Source: Piromyces finnis (Eukaryota; Neocallimastigomycota; Neocallimastigomycetes; Neocallimastigales; Neocallimastigaceae). Taken from it: a stretch of DNA of 64,000 nucleotides. The stretch covers positions 124,001-188,000 of the forward strand of contig MCFH01000061.1 of the NCBI GenBank assembly GCA_002104945.1. Reading direction: 5' to 3'. Shown here one piece after another: positions 8,904 to 21,612 of the stretch. A model generated the notes under the pieces. It was not told where the DNA came from. It searched no databases and saw nothing but the letters and a program-made list of their open reading frames with translations. Positions within the stretch are counted from its first letter, which is position 1. Every line of letters starts with the position of its first letter. The position numbers and the translations under genes are program-made.

Positions 8904-10924
8904 TTGTCAAAAAGCGATTTTTTATTAAGAAAGTGTGAGAAGCACACTAGTTATATTTATTAACTAATATAATACGCTTTCCTATTGAAGGCGTAAAGTT
9001 AATAATATTTATATAAAGAAAATAATTAATATTTTTAATTTAGTAATAACTTAATATCAGCATATATTAAGTTATTAAAAATATTAAAATTTTTAAAGTT
9101 TTAGGTTTTATAGGAGTTTATAAATTTTATTAACTTTAAGTTAAAAAAAATTACTAACGCTAAAGCTTCGTAATTTTTGTCAATTTTTGTTCTTTTTATA
9201 CATGAACAATTTATATTATTACATTATTAATTTTAATTAATTATTGTCTTAATTATAAAATATTTAATTTTATAAATTAATAATTAATATAATTATTGTA
9301 AATAGTTTATAAATTTAAAATAAAAATTTTAATAATAAATTTTTTAATAAATTTAAAAAATTTAATAATTTCAAAGGATTAGTGTTTTTATACTTTGAAA
9401 TTTTTTAATAAAAATTTAAAAAATAATTTTTTCAATTTTTCAATTTTTTAAAAATTTTTTAATTTTTTCAATGTGTCCAAATTTTTTTTAAATTTTTATG
9501 TATGTTATTGTGACAGCATTTGTGTAAGAATTAATAATTATTTATTGAACAATTATTAATTCTTATTTTATTATTTTTTAATTATTAAATTAATTATTTA
9601 TTTAAACTATTAGCATACATTCATTTAAATTACTATAAACATTTATTTATATTAATATTAATTATTCATTTACTTAATTTAAAATTTATTTAATTACTAT
9701 ATTAATTATTTATTTATTTAATTTAGTAATTTATTTAAAATAATAGTAAACATTCATTTATTTTATTAATTAATAATTTTTGTATTACATTTATAAGAAA
9801 CATTGTGTATTTTATTTTACGTTCGTATTTTATGTTTATGTATCGTATCTTGAAATAACTTATAGAAACAATTAGAAGATATAAATAAATATTAGGACAA
9901 TCGGATATTAAGGTTTTTCCGAATTTTATTCGGTTTTACTTAATATTACGATGATTGATATATTAGTTATCAATCGAATATCTTTTTAAGTTTTTCTTCT
10001 AGTCTTTTCCTAAAAAGATTATTTGTTAAGATTAGAAATTTTTTATTAAACTTTAATTTATTAAAAAATTATAAATAAAAGAACTCTGGAATTCAACTAA
10101 AGAATCCAGAGTTATTATTATAAGAACTATTATAATAAATAACCTTTATTTAAAAAAAACAATATTAATAAAACATTTTAAATCAAATAACATTAAAGTT
10201 TTGTGTTGTTTATTATATTTCCTTATAATAAACTCTTATTTAAGATAAGTACAAAATTTTATTTATTTTAATTTCTCAGTTTAATAATATTAATTATTAT
10301 TAAATTGTAGATAATAATTATTATTATATTATTATTATGTAATATATATAATAATAATTATTACAATATGTCACAATAACATATATAAAAATTTAAAAAA
10401 TTTGAAAAAGTTGAAAAAATTATTTTTTAAATTTTTATTAAAAAATTTCAAAGTATAAAAACACTAATCCTTTGAAATTATTAAATTTTTTAAATTTATT
10501 AAAAAATTTATTATTAAAATTTTTATTTACAATAATTATATTAATTATTAATTTATAAAATTAAATATTTTATAATTAAGACAATAATTAATTAAAATTA
10601 ATAATGTAATAATATAAATTGTTCATGTATAAAAAGAACAAAAATTGACAAAAATTACGAAGCTTTAGCGTTAGTAATTTTTTTTAACTTAAAGTTAATA
10701 AAATTTATAAACTCCTATAAAACCTAAAACTTTAAAAATTTTAATATTTTTAATAACTTAATATATGCTGATATTAAGTTATTACTAAATTAAAAATATT
10801 AATTATTTTCTTTATATAAATATTATTAACTTTACGCCTTCAATAGGAAAGCGTATTATATTAGTTAATAAATATAACTAGTGTGCTTCTCACACTTTTC
10901 TTAATAAAAAATCGCTTTTTGGCA
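8904..10924. mobile_element. foldback element with about 0.6-kb inverted arms, split by a solo LTR
   Basis: The left arm (about 8906-9516) and the reverse complement of the right arm (about 10371-10922) are almost identical for more than 500 bp, from the outer end GYCAAAAAGCGATTTTTTATTAAG to the inner end GTTATTGTGACA. Differences are a few indels, for example one of about 15 bases near the middle of the arms. No open frame is present in the arms. A solo LTR of family A sits within a few bases of the tip of the hairpin. It could be a non-autonomous foldback or long-TIR DNA transposon, or a palindromic amplification product. Flanking duplications are not clear. Confidence 0.75.
9523..10365 (+). 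repeat. solo LTR (family A-like) in the tip of the foldback element
   Basis: Runs from TGTAAGAATT to AATTATTACA, 843 bp. It is clearly related to the Gypsy-1 LTR: it shares the GTTTTACTTAATAT block, the TTTTTCTTCTAGTCTTTTCC block and the hairpin before AGAGTTATTATTATAAG. The flanks ATTTG and ATATG look like a 5-bp duplication with one change. Confidence 0.9.
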
Positions 10925-11747
10925 GCATAGTAATAAATAATGAAATTAATAAATATAAAATTATTATTAAACCTGATTTTTAAGTTAACCCTAAAAGTAA
11001 CTTATTTTAAGTTATAGTTTAATTAATTATTTTACCAAAATTCTAAAATAAAATTAATCCTAAACACTGCATATATTCTAATTATTGAAAGAAAATAATA
11101 AACTTTAATTAATCGAGATCAAAATATATAACTTTGTTAAATTAATTGTTAAATTAAATATTTAATAACTTCGTTAGTAAATTACACTAAAAATAAACAA
11201 ATATAATAATCCATGTTATAAAATAATATAATTATACACTTTTATTAAAATATTAAAAAATAATTATTACTTTAATTAGTTGTAAAATAAACAACTTTTT
11301 ATATTCTTTAACTTTTAATTATTTCTTTTATTGTTATTTCTAATTACTTTTATTACTTTTATTGTAAATAGTTATTAATTTTATTATTTTAATGTAAATA
11401 GTTTAAAATTAAAAGAAAATATAAATACATGTAAATATTCTTATTTTAATCATTATTATTATTATTAAGAAAGAAATATTATATAGTTTAGTTAATATTT
11501 TTATAATTTTAATAATCACTTTTATAATTAAATAAATAAAATTTTAAATAATTAAATATTAGAAAAACGAGTGTTTCTAATAAAACAATTTAGTGTTTTT
11601 AATAAAACAATTTTATTAATCTTTATAAAAACAATTTTAAATTCTAATCCATATAACTTATATAGTTATAACTTAAGATATAATATAATAATCACTTTTT
11701 GAAGTAAAATTCAAAATTAAGATTATTATCAAATTATATCAATATTG
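10925..11747. repeat. dispersed AT-rich repeat, inverted copy at about 22727-23148
   Basis: The segment about 10930-11365 recurs in reverse orientation at about 22727-23148 at high identity (for example TAACTTCGTTAGTAAATTACACT and its complement). No frame is present. The AAATATAAATACATGTAAAT stretch near 11424 resembles the transcription-start region of the LTRs here, so this may be part of an older LTR. Confidence 0.6.
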
Positions 11748-12514
11748 TGTAATAATTATTTTATATTTATTATATAATAATAATTATTAGCTTCAAATTA
11801 ATAATATAAACTATTATTAAAATGTGAAAAAATAATAAATAAGAAACTTAACTTAATGAGTTTATTATAAGAAATTATAATAAACAAACACCAAATGTAT
11901 CAGAATGATTTTCGTGTTTAATAGCTTTTTAATATCTATTTTATTACTTGTTATTTTTATAAAGTTATTTATTATAATTAATCTTATAATAATAACTCTT
12001 GATTTCTCAAATCGAACTCAAGAGTACTATTTATATGTTTTCTTTTATTAAAATGAAAATTTCTAAGAACATTCTAATCTTAACAAAAATCTTTTTAGGA
12101 AAAGACTAGAAGAAAAACCTAAAAAGTTATTTGATTGATATTCTAATCATACCAATCATCGTAATATTAAGTAAAACCGTTAATAACGGGTAAAACCTTA
12201 ATATCCGATTTCCTATTCCATACTAATATATAATTTGATAATATTATTATTAATGTAATTAGTATGTATTATACCTTTTATAATACAAGTGTATATAAAT
12301 GAATGTATAAATATAAAAATAAATAAATTAATTAATCTAATTTAGTGAACGTATAGTTAGTAACTAAATAAATTATTGATAATATTTAACTGAACAAATA
12401 AATATAATAATTAATAAATATATTAATCTAATTTAATGGATGAATAATTATTAATTAAATAAATTATTTATAATATTTAATACTAAGAATAAATAATAAG
12501 TATTTATTCTTACA
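11748..12514 (-). repeat. solo LTR (family A-like) with target-site duplication
   Basis: A 767-bp inverted LTR running from TGTAATAATTATT to ATTCTTACA. The same five bases, TATTG, occur on both sides (11743-11747 and 12515-12519), so this is an intact insertion reduced to a solo LTR. It keeps the inverted-repeat hairpin and the AAGACTAGAAGAAAAAC block of family A. Confidence 0.93.
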
Positions 12515-13733
12515 TATTGATAAATAATAATTATAAATACATTATATATTTGATATTAGTAGAAAATATTATTATAAAAATAATTATTAAATAATTTTAT
12601 AGTTTAACATAAAAATATAATTTACATAAAATCAAATATTTTATATATTTATATATTTGATTGGGTTAAATTATAAAAATTATTTTTAATATAAAGAATA
12701 ATAATAATTTTTAGTAGAAAAGAAGACTTAGCATATTAAGAAATAAGTTAAATTTTAATAATAGTTAATATAGTTAGTTAAATAATACATAATAATAAAA
12801 GACAAAAATAAGTTTTTATATAATAAAAATAATTGTTAAAAAGAGTATAAAAACAATAAATAAAAGAAAATATAAAAACGAAATTAAACTTGTCTAGTTT
12901 GTAATTATTGTGTTAATAATAAATAATATTTTATAGAATAAATCTGGTGTTATTATTCTATATAAATATTATTAAATAATAAAACTATTAAAATTATAAA
13001 GTAAATTAAAATAAATTAATAAAACAAGTTGATATTGTTAAAGCTCGTACAATAGCTGTCGAGATAAAACAATATAAGATAACAGAAGAAGTAGTTTAAA
13101 AAGTTGTAATATAACTACCATTCCGTTATCAATATGATATAAATTGAAATTAATAAATATGAAGTTATAATCTTAATATAAACTAATCCTCAAAACAACT
13201 TAAAATAAATAATAAATCATAATAATATTTAAATATTTAATTAAAAGTATAAAATTATATATTAAAACTCAGTTTAAATTATATTTTTATTATAAAATAA
13301 ATATAATATAAATAATATTTTAAATAGCTAAATAGTGTTATATTAATTAAACTAATTACTTTAAAATAAATTGTTTATTTTTATTTATTGTTCATTATTA
13401 TTTTAAAACATATTAATATTTTATTTTAAAAAGTTAAAACAGAAAGAAAATTATAAATACATGTAATTATTTCCTAATTTAAAGAAAATCAATCAATACT
13501 TTTAATAAATTTATTAAATAAAAAGTTGATTCAAAAATATATTTTAAAATTGTGTTTTAAAACATAACTTTTATATTTTTGTTAATAATTGTTATGTTTA
13601 ATTAGAATATCTCAAATAATTTTATAATAAAAATTAATTTTAAACACTTTTCTCTTATTAATTGATAAGAATATTATCACTTTTATAATTAATTAATTAT
13701 AAATTAAGATAATATTAAACACTTATCACATAT
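12515..13733. other. AT-rich spacer with old LTR traces
   Basis: No gene. A segment of about 57 bp, 13130-13186 (AATATGATATAAATTG...), recurs at 15014-15070. Another stretch near 13440-13475 resembles the ATAAATACATGTAA region of LTRs. Probably decayed elements. Confidence 0.4.
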
Positions 13734-15013
13734 TGTTAAGGAACCAACAAATAATGTTATTTTTGTCATTATTAATGATTATGACCTAATCCATTATTGT
13801 TCCTAAATGTATGAAAACTTTACAATATTCTAATTTGTAAATTAATGTATACATGAAAATGTAAAGATATCAAACGCCACAGATTGATATCTTTAGTGTA
13901 ACTTAAGCCATAAATATTATTGTTTAAGTTACACGAATTATATTACAGAAAAAGAAAATGAGACATAATTTATTTATTAATAATTAAAGTTTAAAACAAA
14001 ATAAATTATTAATTTATTTTTAATGTTTAACAAATAAATTGAAATTCTCAATTCAAACCCCTAGTTTTAGTATTGTTTTGTAATAGAAATAGACATCTAG
14101 TATATAATTATTAAATGTTTAATATATCAATAATACATGGGCACATATTCAAATTGAATAGTACTTAATTTGAATTGCCAATTGTATTTTACAAAAAATA
14201 GTTATAGTTTAAATATTTATTAATAATTAAGATTTTAGTGTAGATTTTAAATAATAATATATAAGAAATAAATAGTTATAATATAATATAAATGTATTTA
14301 GGAAAAATATAAATAGAAGATATTTTTCATCATTTTATCGATGTAATTGTTATTAATAAAATTTCTATTATAATAAAAGATATTTTTAATAAAACAATTT
14401 TATTTGAATCTTTAGTGTTATTGTAATAGAATAGATATCTTAATCTATTCTTTCTGTGTCAGCATTACAGAAAATTATATTTAAATTTATTAATGATTAT
14501 TTTATTTATTAAACTTAAAAATTAATTTAGTAATAATAATATATTGGAAATTATAGTTTATTGAACTTTTAGTTTAATTTATCAAGTTAATGAATTTTTA
14601 TTAATTAAAATTATGAATAATATTTCTGCAAAATAGTAAAATTCTTTAGTTAAATATATGTGAAGTAAACTTTTAATGTATGTTAATCAATTCAATAATA
14701 TGTATAATTATTTATTATAATAGTAATGTAATTTTATTATTAATTTAAAAGTAATTTAAATACAAAATTTAATGTAATAATTAAAGTCTAATTCTTTTAA
14801 TTAACACTACTTAAATTTCTACAAAAGGTATAAAAAGGTGTATATTATAAGAATTAGAAAATATATAGATATTTTTATTTTTATTTTTATAATTCTATAT
14901 TCTTAATATCTTAATAAAACAATTTTTTTCTTATTTAATTTTAATATTATTTTTGAGTATTAATAAATATTTTAATATTTTATAAATAAAATTAAATTCC
15001 TCGAACCATAACA
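13734..15013 (+). repeat. LTR of family K, interrupted by an LTR of family B
   Basis: Starts TGTTAAGGAACC and ends CGAACCATAACA, a TG...CA pair with matching inverted ends. A family B LTR (13860-14469) splits it. The reverse copy at 23149-23838 lacks that insert and gives the empty site. Strand is assigned by position only. Confidence 0.7.
13860..14469 (+). repeat. solo LTR of family B
   Basis: 610 bp from TGTAAAGATATCAAACGCC to GTCAGCATTACA. The duplication GAAAA flanks both sides (13855-13859 and 14470-14474). The uninterrupted sequence at about 23710-23735 confirms the target. It contains GTAATTGTTATT, the presumed transcript-start motif. Confidence 0.95.
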
Positions 15014-15070
15014 ATATGATATAAATTGAAATTAATAAATATGAAATTATAATCTTAATATAAACTAATG

Positions 15071-16143
15071 TGAAGATATTAACTGGATTTAAAACAAATT
15101 CAGATAATATCTATAATTAATTAAACATAATAATTATAATTAAATAATTTCAATAATTATTTCAAAACACTTTCAAAAGTCATCTTTTAAATTTTGATTC
15201 AGTGAAAGGGTTATGATTTCAAAAATTTAATATCAATACACTATAACCTTTAGCAAAAAATAAGCAAGTACGAAATAAGGCGTAACTCGCCAAAAACGAT
15301 CGCTACGGCTGTGGAATATATCTTTGAAACTAGGTTTTTTGGAAAGCTTAGGAAGAAAGCTACAATTTGGTACAATCGCGGTCCTTCTAACTGATCATTT
15401 AAGGAAGTTATGATCATTTAAAGATTTTAATAGGTAAATTAAAATCAATATGATATCAAATATGGATCATAAATATTTCTTATGATTTGATGAAATTAAA
15501 AATATATCAATAGGAATTTTAGTTATATTAATTTAATTAATGATAACGACTGTTACTAAAAATAGAACTAGACCATTTAGGTGTAACAGTTAACACCTAT
15601 AAATTAAATAATCTTAATTATTATAAAATAGGTTAACGGCAAGTTTTATTAGAAATAATTTTTAAAATAATAATTATTTAATTATAACAGATATGTTATG
15701 TTAATATCAATTAATAATGATGAATTATTAATTGAATAGTTTTTATAATTACTAATTAGGATTAAATGTTTAAATGATTAATCATATGTTTATTTTATTT
15801 TATGTCATGACAAACAAACAATCAAACAAACAGTCTTATTACTTATTTAATTATATTATTAATATATTACATGTAATACTTTATTCTTATTAATATCAAT
15901 TTAATAATCTGAACAAAGAATATAATTATAATCTTAATTATATAGTTACTAAATATAATATCATTTATATTATTATTATTAAATAAATAAAAATTTATAA
16001 AAAGTTATTTTAAAAGCAAACATTAATTTTTCATTTGGAAGTTTAAAGTGCTATTTTATTATCAAATCTAATTTCGTAAGAAACATTTTTACTATATAAT
16101 AACATTCTGACCTAGCCGCATAACCAAACCCAAAAACTTAACA
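15071..16143 (+). repeat. LTR of family D
   Basis: From TGAAGATATTAACTGG to AAAACTTAACA, 1073 bp. Same family as the 5' LTR of Gypsy-4. It lacks a block of about 45 bases that in Gypsy-4 holds the GTAAAGATTAT start site, so it is probably dead. No duplication of flanking bases is seen. Confidence 0.88.
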
Positions 16144-16147
16144 AATA

Positions 16148-16262
16148 TGTCAAAATCACAATTCATGAAATTCGACATTTCATGAAATTTCATAATTTTG
16201 AAATTATTAATTAAATTAATTAAAATATTAATTTAATAATATTTTACTTATTTGACTTCTTA
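16148..16262 (+). repeat. LTR fragment of family F
   Basis: TGTCAAAATCACAATTCATG and about 100 following bases match the start of the complete copy at 48845. It then diverges into unrelated AT-rich sequence up to 16436, in which I see no gene. Confidence 0.75.
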
Positions 16263-16436
16263 AAACTTTTTATTTTGTCCTAAAAAGTACTAGATTTCTT
16301 CCTTTATGAACGTAGCTTGTGTATAAGACTTAATCTAAAGGGTAAATCTAGGTTTGATTTAAGCAAATTTCACTTCGGATTTCTTAAATAATCTTCAATA
16401 AATTTAGATTATTAAAAATTATCTATTCTTCGTTAG

Positions 16437-17046
16437 TGTAAAGATATCAAACGCCACAGATTGATATCTTTAATGTAACTTAAGCCATAAATATTATTGT
16501 TTAAGTTACACGAATTATATTACAGAAAAAGAAAATGAGACATAATTTATTTATTAATAATTAAAGTTTAAAACAAAATAAATTATTAATTTATTCTTAA
16601 TGTTTAACAAATAAATTAAAATTCTCAATTCAAACCCCTAGTTATAGTATTGTTTTGTAATAGAAATAGACATCTAGTATATAATTATTAAATGTTTAAT
16701 ATATCAATAATACATGGGCACATATTCAAATTGAATAGTACTTAATTTGAATTGCCAATTGTATTTTACTAAAAATAGTTATAGTTTAAATATTTATTAA
16801 TAATTAAGATTTTAGTGTAGATTTTAAATAATAATATATAAGAAATAAATAGTTATAATATAATATAAATGTATTTAGGAAAAATATAAATAGAAGATAT
16901 TTTTCATCATTTTATCGATGTAATTGTTATTAATAAAATTTCTATTATAATAAAAGATATTTTTAATAAAACAATTTTATTTGAATCTTTAGTGTTATTG
17001 TAATAGAATAGATATCCTAATCTATTCTTTCTGAGTCAGCATTACA
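16437..17046 (+). repeat. solo LTR of family B
   Basis: A 610-bp near-copy of 13860-14469 with the duplication GTTAG on both sides (16432-16436 and 17047-17051). Confidence 0.95.
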
Positions 17047-17473
17047 GTTAGTAAAGCTCTGTTCAAAGCCTATGGTTAGTCCTTTAATTTAGGTTTTAAT
17101 TAGTAGTTTACACTTAAACTCGTTATAATTAAGAGAAATTTTGTTTTATAAGATTTATTTTATTATTTTATAAATTTATTAAAAATTATTTTAAATAATT
17201 ATAATCTTCAAAGTATTAGAAAATTATATGATTTTCAAAATATTTTAAAATTATACATTATACATTTAAAATCTTCAGAAAAAATCACTACTAAGGATTA
17301 AAGTAAGTGAATTTGTTATTCTTTTATACTTTTAATTCTTAGTTGTTTTTAAAGTTAACTATAAATAAACAATAATTTTAAATTTTTTAAACTATATATT
17401 AAATTATACATGTAATATATTATAACTAAATTTTTAATTTAAATTATTTAAATTTGTACTCAAATAAATTTAA
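17047..17473. other. AT-rich spacer
   Basis: No gene or repeat recognised. It is the 3' flank of the minus-strand coiled-coil frame. Confidence 0.4.
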
Positions 17474-18189
17474 TTATCCTAATTCAATAATGACATCATT
17501 AAGTCTTCTCTTCCTAACTGGTGGAAGTTCTAATTCTGAGTCTGGATCAGTGTCAGCTGCTTCTTTAAAGTCGTTTTTATTGCTATTTCTTTATCTTCTA
17601 GAAGTTTCTTGATAATTTTAACTTCTTTTTCAAGTTTATCAACTAATTGCGTTAATTTGATTCGTTTAGTCTCTGGCTTCAAGTCATATCTGACATCATT
17701 GATGCGTTGTTCTAACCTTTGAAGTTTTTTATTTGTTTTGTCGATTTCTATAAGGTTCTTGGTATTACTAGAAGCTTCTATCTGTGTCTTGAGGCGTTTT
17801 ATTTTTTCTTCCATTTCGATTTGTTTATCTAAGTATGTATGTAATTCTTGTATTCGTACGTTACGTTCTCGTTCATACAACTTTTGATATTTATCCATTT
17901 GTTTGGCTGTATCTAAATAGATGTCTGTAATTGTTTTAAAGGATTGTTTTTGTTGTAGGAATGTGTCCATGATGAATTCTTCTAACCTCTGTTTATCATT
18001 CCCATCGATGAGTGTTCGTAAGGTTTCTTCAAATATACTATTTTCGGTGGGATTCCTAGTCAGGGGAGTGATAAGAGTTCGTTCCTGCCTAATATGGTTA
18101 AGAAGTGGCCTTACTGGTGCAAGGAATTCATCCTGTACATTAATGATAGTGATAACAGGAACAATATTAATAATAATTACCCTAATCAA
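17474..18189 (-). pseudogene. coiled-coil protein of unknown function with a frameshift near its C-terminus
   Basis: I do not recognise the family. A frame of 219 codons (18189 down to 17530) opens with hydrophobic, possibly non-native residues and becomes convincing at about residue 18 (VQDEFLAPVRPLLNHIRQER). A long charged coiled coil follows (about residues 65-205, many E/K/Q/L heptads such as KIKRLKTQIEA and KLEKEVKIIKKLLED). At about 17580 a second frame gives a more natural end containing DPDSELELPPVRKRRLNDVI and stopping at 17474, whereas the long frame ends in LTLIQTQN. One base gained or lost, or a small intron, would explain this. It could be a host gene, a capsid relative, or part of the neighbouring element on the other strand. 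Its base composition is higher in G+C than the flanks. Confidence 0.5.
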
Positions 18190-18386
18190 TTAAATAATCA
18201 ATATTATAATAATTGTTATAGTAAGACCTTACCAGAAAATAATTACAATAAAGCAACCAAAATAAATTTAAACAATCCATCTGAATCAAATAATTTAAAC
18301 TAGTCTATGGGAGAAGGACAACTCCCAGTAATCAAACCAAGTTTGGCAATTCTTTTGATTCAAATGATGAAATAAATGAAAATATT

Positions 18387-18527
18387 ATGTATGTTCATAA
18401 TAATAATAATGAACTAAATGGGAATAATTATTTCTATGATAGTCATAATGTTAATTTTAACAACAATCCTAATATTAATTTTATTTATAATGATACTAAT
18501 AATAATAATAATAACAATTCTTATGAT

Positions 18528-18562
<35 letters not shown>

Positions 18563-19697
18563 TTCTTATGATATTAATAATAATAATAATTATATATATG
18601 ACAATAATACTTATGTTTATGATATTAAACACAATGATAATAATTATGATATTAGTGATAATAAGGATAACTATATATATGATGAAAATAACTATGATGT
18701 TTATGCTACTAAGTATAATAATTATGATGATAATAATAATAATAAAGATTTTAATATAAATTGTGAAAATATTTATAATAATATCAACGAATATAAATGT
18801 AACAATATTAATAATATTAATAAAGATAATGATAAGTACAAGGAAAACAACAATAATGTTTATGAGAAAGATTATGGAATATTAAATAATTCTTGTGGGT
18901 GTGATAGAAGTTGTACATCTAATAATAATAATATGATAATAAATTGTAAGACATTAAATATAAAAGAACAATATTATGATAGACAACAAGAAAATAAAAA
19001 TGAGTACTGCCATATAGGTGAAGATAATGAAGTGGTAGCTGTTACTCAGAAGAATGAAAAATTAAATAAGTCTAAAAGGTTAACACCATTTAAAGATACC
19101 GAAAGAAAATTAAAAGAAAACCCTATTTCTTTTAGCACACCTGCCTTAAAATTAGCTAAACGAAAAATGAATAATAATAAAACTAATAAAAGCGTAGCTA
19201 TGGATGAAGATACCACATTAGAGGAAAATATTGAAACCAATACTATGAATGAAAATAAAAGTCCAGATAAAAATCCGAAGAAGGAAAAACAGGTATCATT
19301 TTCTGAAGATGTGAAATCAATTAAAGAATCCGAAATATTAGTTTTAGATGATAATATTAATGAAGAAAATAACAAAAGTGATAAAGTCTTAGAAACCACT
19401 AATGATAATAATAACACAAATAAATTAAATTATTTAGATTTGTCTGTTATTAATAAACCCAATATTTCAAATTCAAAAAAATTAAGTAAACAAGAAAAAA
19501 TAAATGAAATAAAGAATAAATTAAGTGATAGTATGAATGAAATTCAAATCTTGCATAAAACTAGTAATACAAAATTGGAAAAGCATATTAAAATGATGGA
19601 ATTAATTGATGATTTCAAAATTAATGATTTGATAAAAGATGTTGCCTCTACTGATGTAGTAGCAAAGTTAGGTTATCTGTTAGATTTATTTCGGTAG
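18387..19697 (+). CDS. asparagine-rich protein, probably the gag C-terminal and linker part of a decayed gypsy element
   Basis: 436 aa. Residues 1-185 are dominated by Asn, Tyr and Asp encoded by AAT repeats (runs of up to about ten N). Residues 220-436 are a charged low-complexity region (RLTPFKDTERKLKENPISFSTPALKLAKRK). It ends EKHIKMMELIDDFKINDLIKDV...LGYLLDLF, similar in position and style to the helical segment that precedes the protease in fungal gypsy polyproteins. The protease frame follows only a few bases after the stop, in another phase. The frame is open upstream of the ATG back to 18294, and a second Asn-rich frame (18094-18303) may be its shifted N-terminal part. Codon choice is extremely AT-rich, unlike the pol that follows. 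A host Asn-rich protein is the alternative. Confidence 0.5.
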
Positions 19698-21612
19698 TAC
19701 CTTTTGATATCATCCTTAACTCTTCTAATATCGAAACCAAGATTCTCATCAATTCTGCTTCTCAGTTTGATTTAATGGACATCAATTTTTCTAAGACTTC
19801 TCGGATTCCTTTCTCTCACTACTCCGATCTTCCGAACGTTGCAGGAATTGGTGGTAACCAATCCATTATTAGGAAAACCTATCCTTTACTTTTGTCTTAT
19901 AAAAATCACAATTGCTATGTTTCCTTCTACGTGGTCGATATTCCTTCTTACTGCTGTCTCTTAGGCGCCGGATGGCTAAATTGCCACAATCCATCCATTG
20001 ATTTCCGTTCCAAAGAGCTATCCTTCTCTTCCGATTACTGTAAGACCTATTGTCTTCAATCTTCTCCAAAGAAAATATTACAAAAATCTGGCTCTCCTCT
20101 TCTACTCCGGTCTCTGCCCTCCCGATCCACTCTGTTGTTTCTCTCGATGCTCGGTCCTCTGACTCCTCGTCTTCTTCATCCCTCCCCGCTTCTCTCTCGC
20201 AGTTCTATGATGTTTTTAATGAGGTCTCGGCTAATAAGCTTCCTCCTCACCGCATTTACGACTGCGAAATTAACTATAAACCTAACTCTAAGCTGTTTTA
20301 CGGTCCTATTTATCCATTAACTCAGCAGGAATCCAAGGCTCTGGAGGATTATATCGAAGAAAACCTTAAAAAGGGATTTATCCTTAAAGGTAAGTCCCCT
20401 GCTGGAGCACCATCCTCTTTGTCAAGAAGAAGAATGGAGATCTACGTATATGCGTTGATTATCGAAGACTCAACGAAATCACTATATGTGATTCATATCC
20501 TCTTCCCTTTATTAATGATATGTTGGAACATTTAAGGTGTGGGAAGGTCTTCTCCAAGATGAACTTAAGTTCAGTCTATAATTTAGTGCGAATTAAGAGC
20601 GGCGATGAATATAAAACTGCTTTTAACTGTCAATTCGGGCACTTTGAACATACTGTAATGCCGTTTGGACTCAAGAACGCTCCAGCAATATTCCAGCATT
20701 TCATCAATGGTGTCTTCGATGATAGTATCGGAAAGTATGTTTACGCGTACATTGATGATATCATTATATTTTCTGAAAATGATGACGCCCATTTAACGCA
20801 CCTTTGCTCTGTTCTCCAACGTCTCAGGTCCGCGGGTCTCTTTGCCAAGTTAGAGAAATGCAAAATTTTCTCCCCATCTCTTGATTTTCTTGGACATCGG
20901 ATTTCCGACAATGGCATCTCGATGGATCCATCCAAAGTGTGTACTATTTTAGACTGGCTCACTCCATCAAACGCCAAAGAAGTGCAATCATTTATTGAGC
21001 TTGCAAACTATTATAGGAGGTTCATCCCTAAGTTTGCCAAAGTAGCGCATCCCCTTAACTTCCTTCTAAAAAAGGGTAAGTCTTTTGCATGGTCAAAGGA
21101 GGCCATTGAGGCTTTCCTCTCTTTAAAACGCCTTTTTACTTCCGCCCCGGTCCTCATCTTCCCCGATTGCTCTCTTCCGTTCTTTCTTGAAACTGACGCC
21201 AGTAATTATGCTATTGGCGCAGTACTTTCTCAGGTTTCTCGAACAGATAACAAAAGGCATCCCGTAGCATTCTTTTCTCGTTCCTTATCAGCTACTCAAG
21301 AGTCCACTCAGGCCTCCCCATTCTTTCTAAATTATGGTTTCAATCCGAGACACTCTCCTGCCATTCCTAGCCAAACTGAAGTTCCTAGAGCTAATCTCTT
21401 CACTAGAGATTTAAAAAGAATCATTGATGAACTGAGGGACCATTTATCCCGAGCTACCGAAACTCAAAAGAAATTCGCCGATAATCATAGAAAAAAACCT
21501 CCCAACTCTAAAATTAACGATAAAGTTTAGATTAGAAGCTATTTATTCGACAGAAAGGGAAATAAAAAACTTAAACCCAGAAAGCTAATTCGTCTGGTAT
21601 CCGAATCGTAGA
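19698..21612 (+). pseudogene. decayed gypsy pol: protease, RT, RNase H remnant, integrase core deleted
   Basis: Protease-like sequence (about 19702-20060) has INSAS where active enzymes have DSG, so the catalytic Asp is lost. The frame then shifts near 20060, and RT begins NKLPPHRIYDCEI with KGKSPAGAP. A second shift, about one base lost near 20410, precedes VDYRRLNEIT. RT continues with MPFGLKNAP and YIDD in a third frame. RNase H starts (ETDASNYAIGAVLSQ) but after SRSLSATQ the sequence jumps to ESTQASPFFLNYGFNP, a motif that lies after the integrase core; so the end of RNase H and all of the integrase catalytic domain are deleted. A TAG at 21528 interrupts the C-terminal part. The region is visibly richer in G and C (TCC, CTC, GCC codons) than every other element here, suggesting a different source family. 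Confidence 0.9.

Noticed and set aside
8904-10924. assembly artefact forming the palindrome
   Set aside because: The arms differ by several indels and substitutions and only one tip holds the LTR, so it is unlikely to be a simple inverted duplication made by assembly, although long reads would be needed to be certain.
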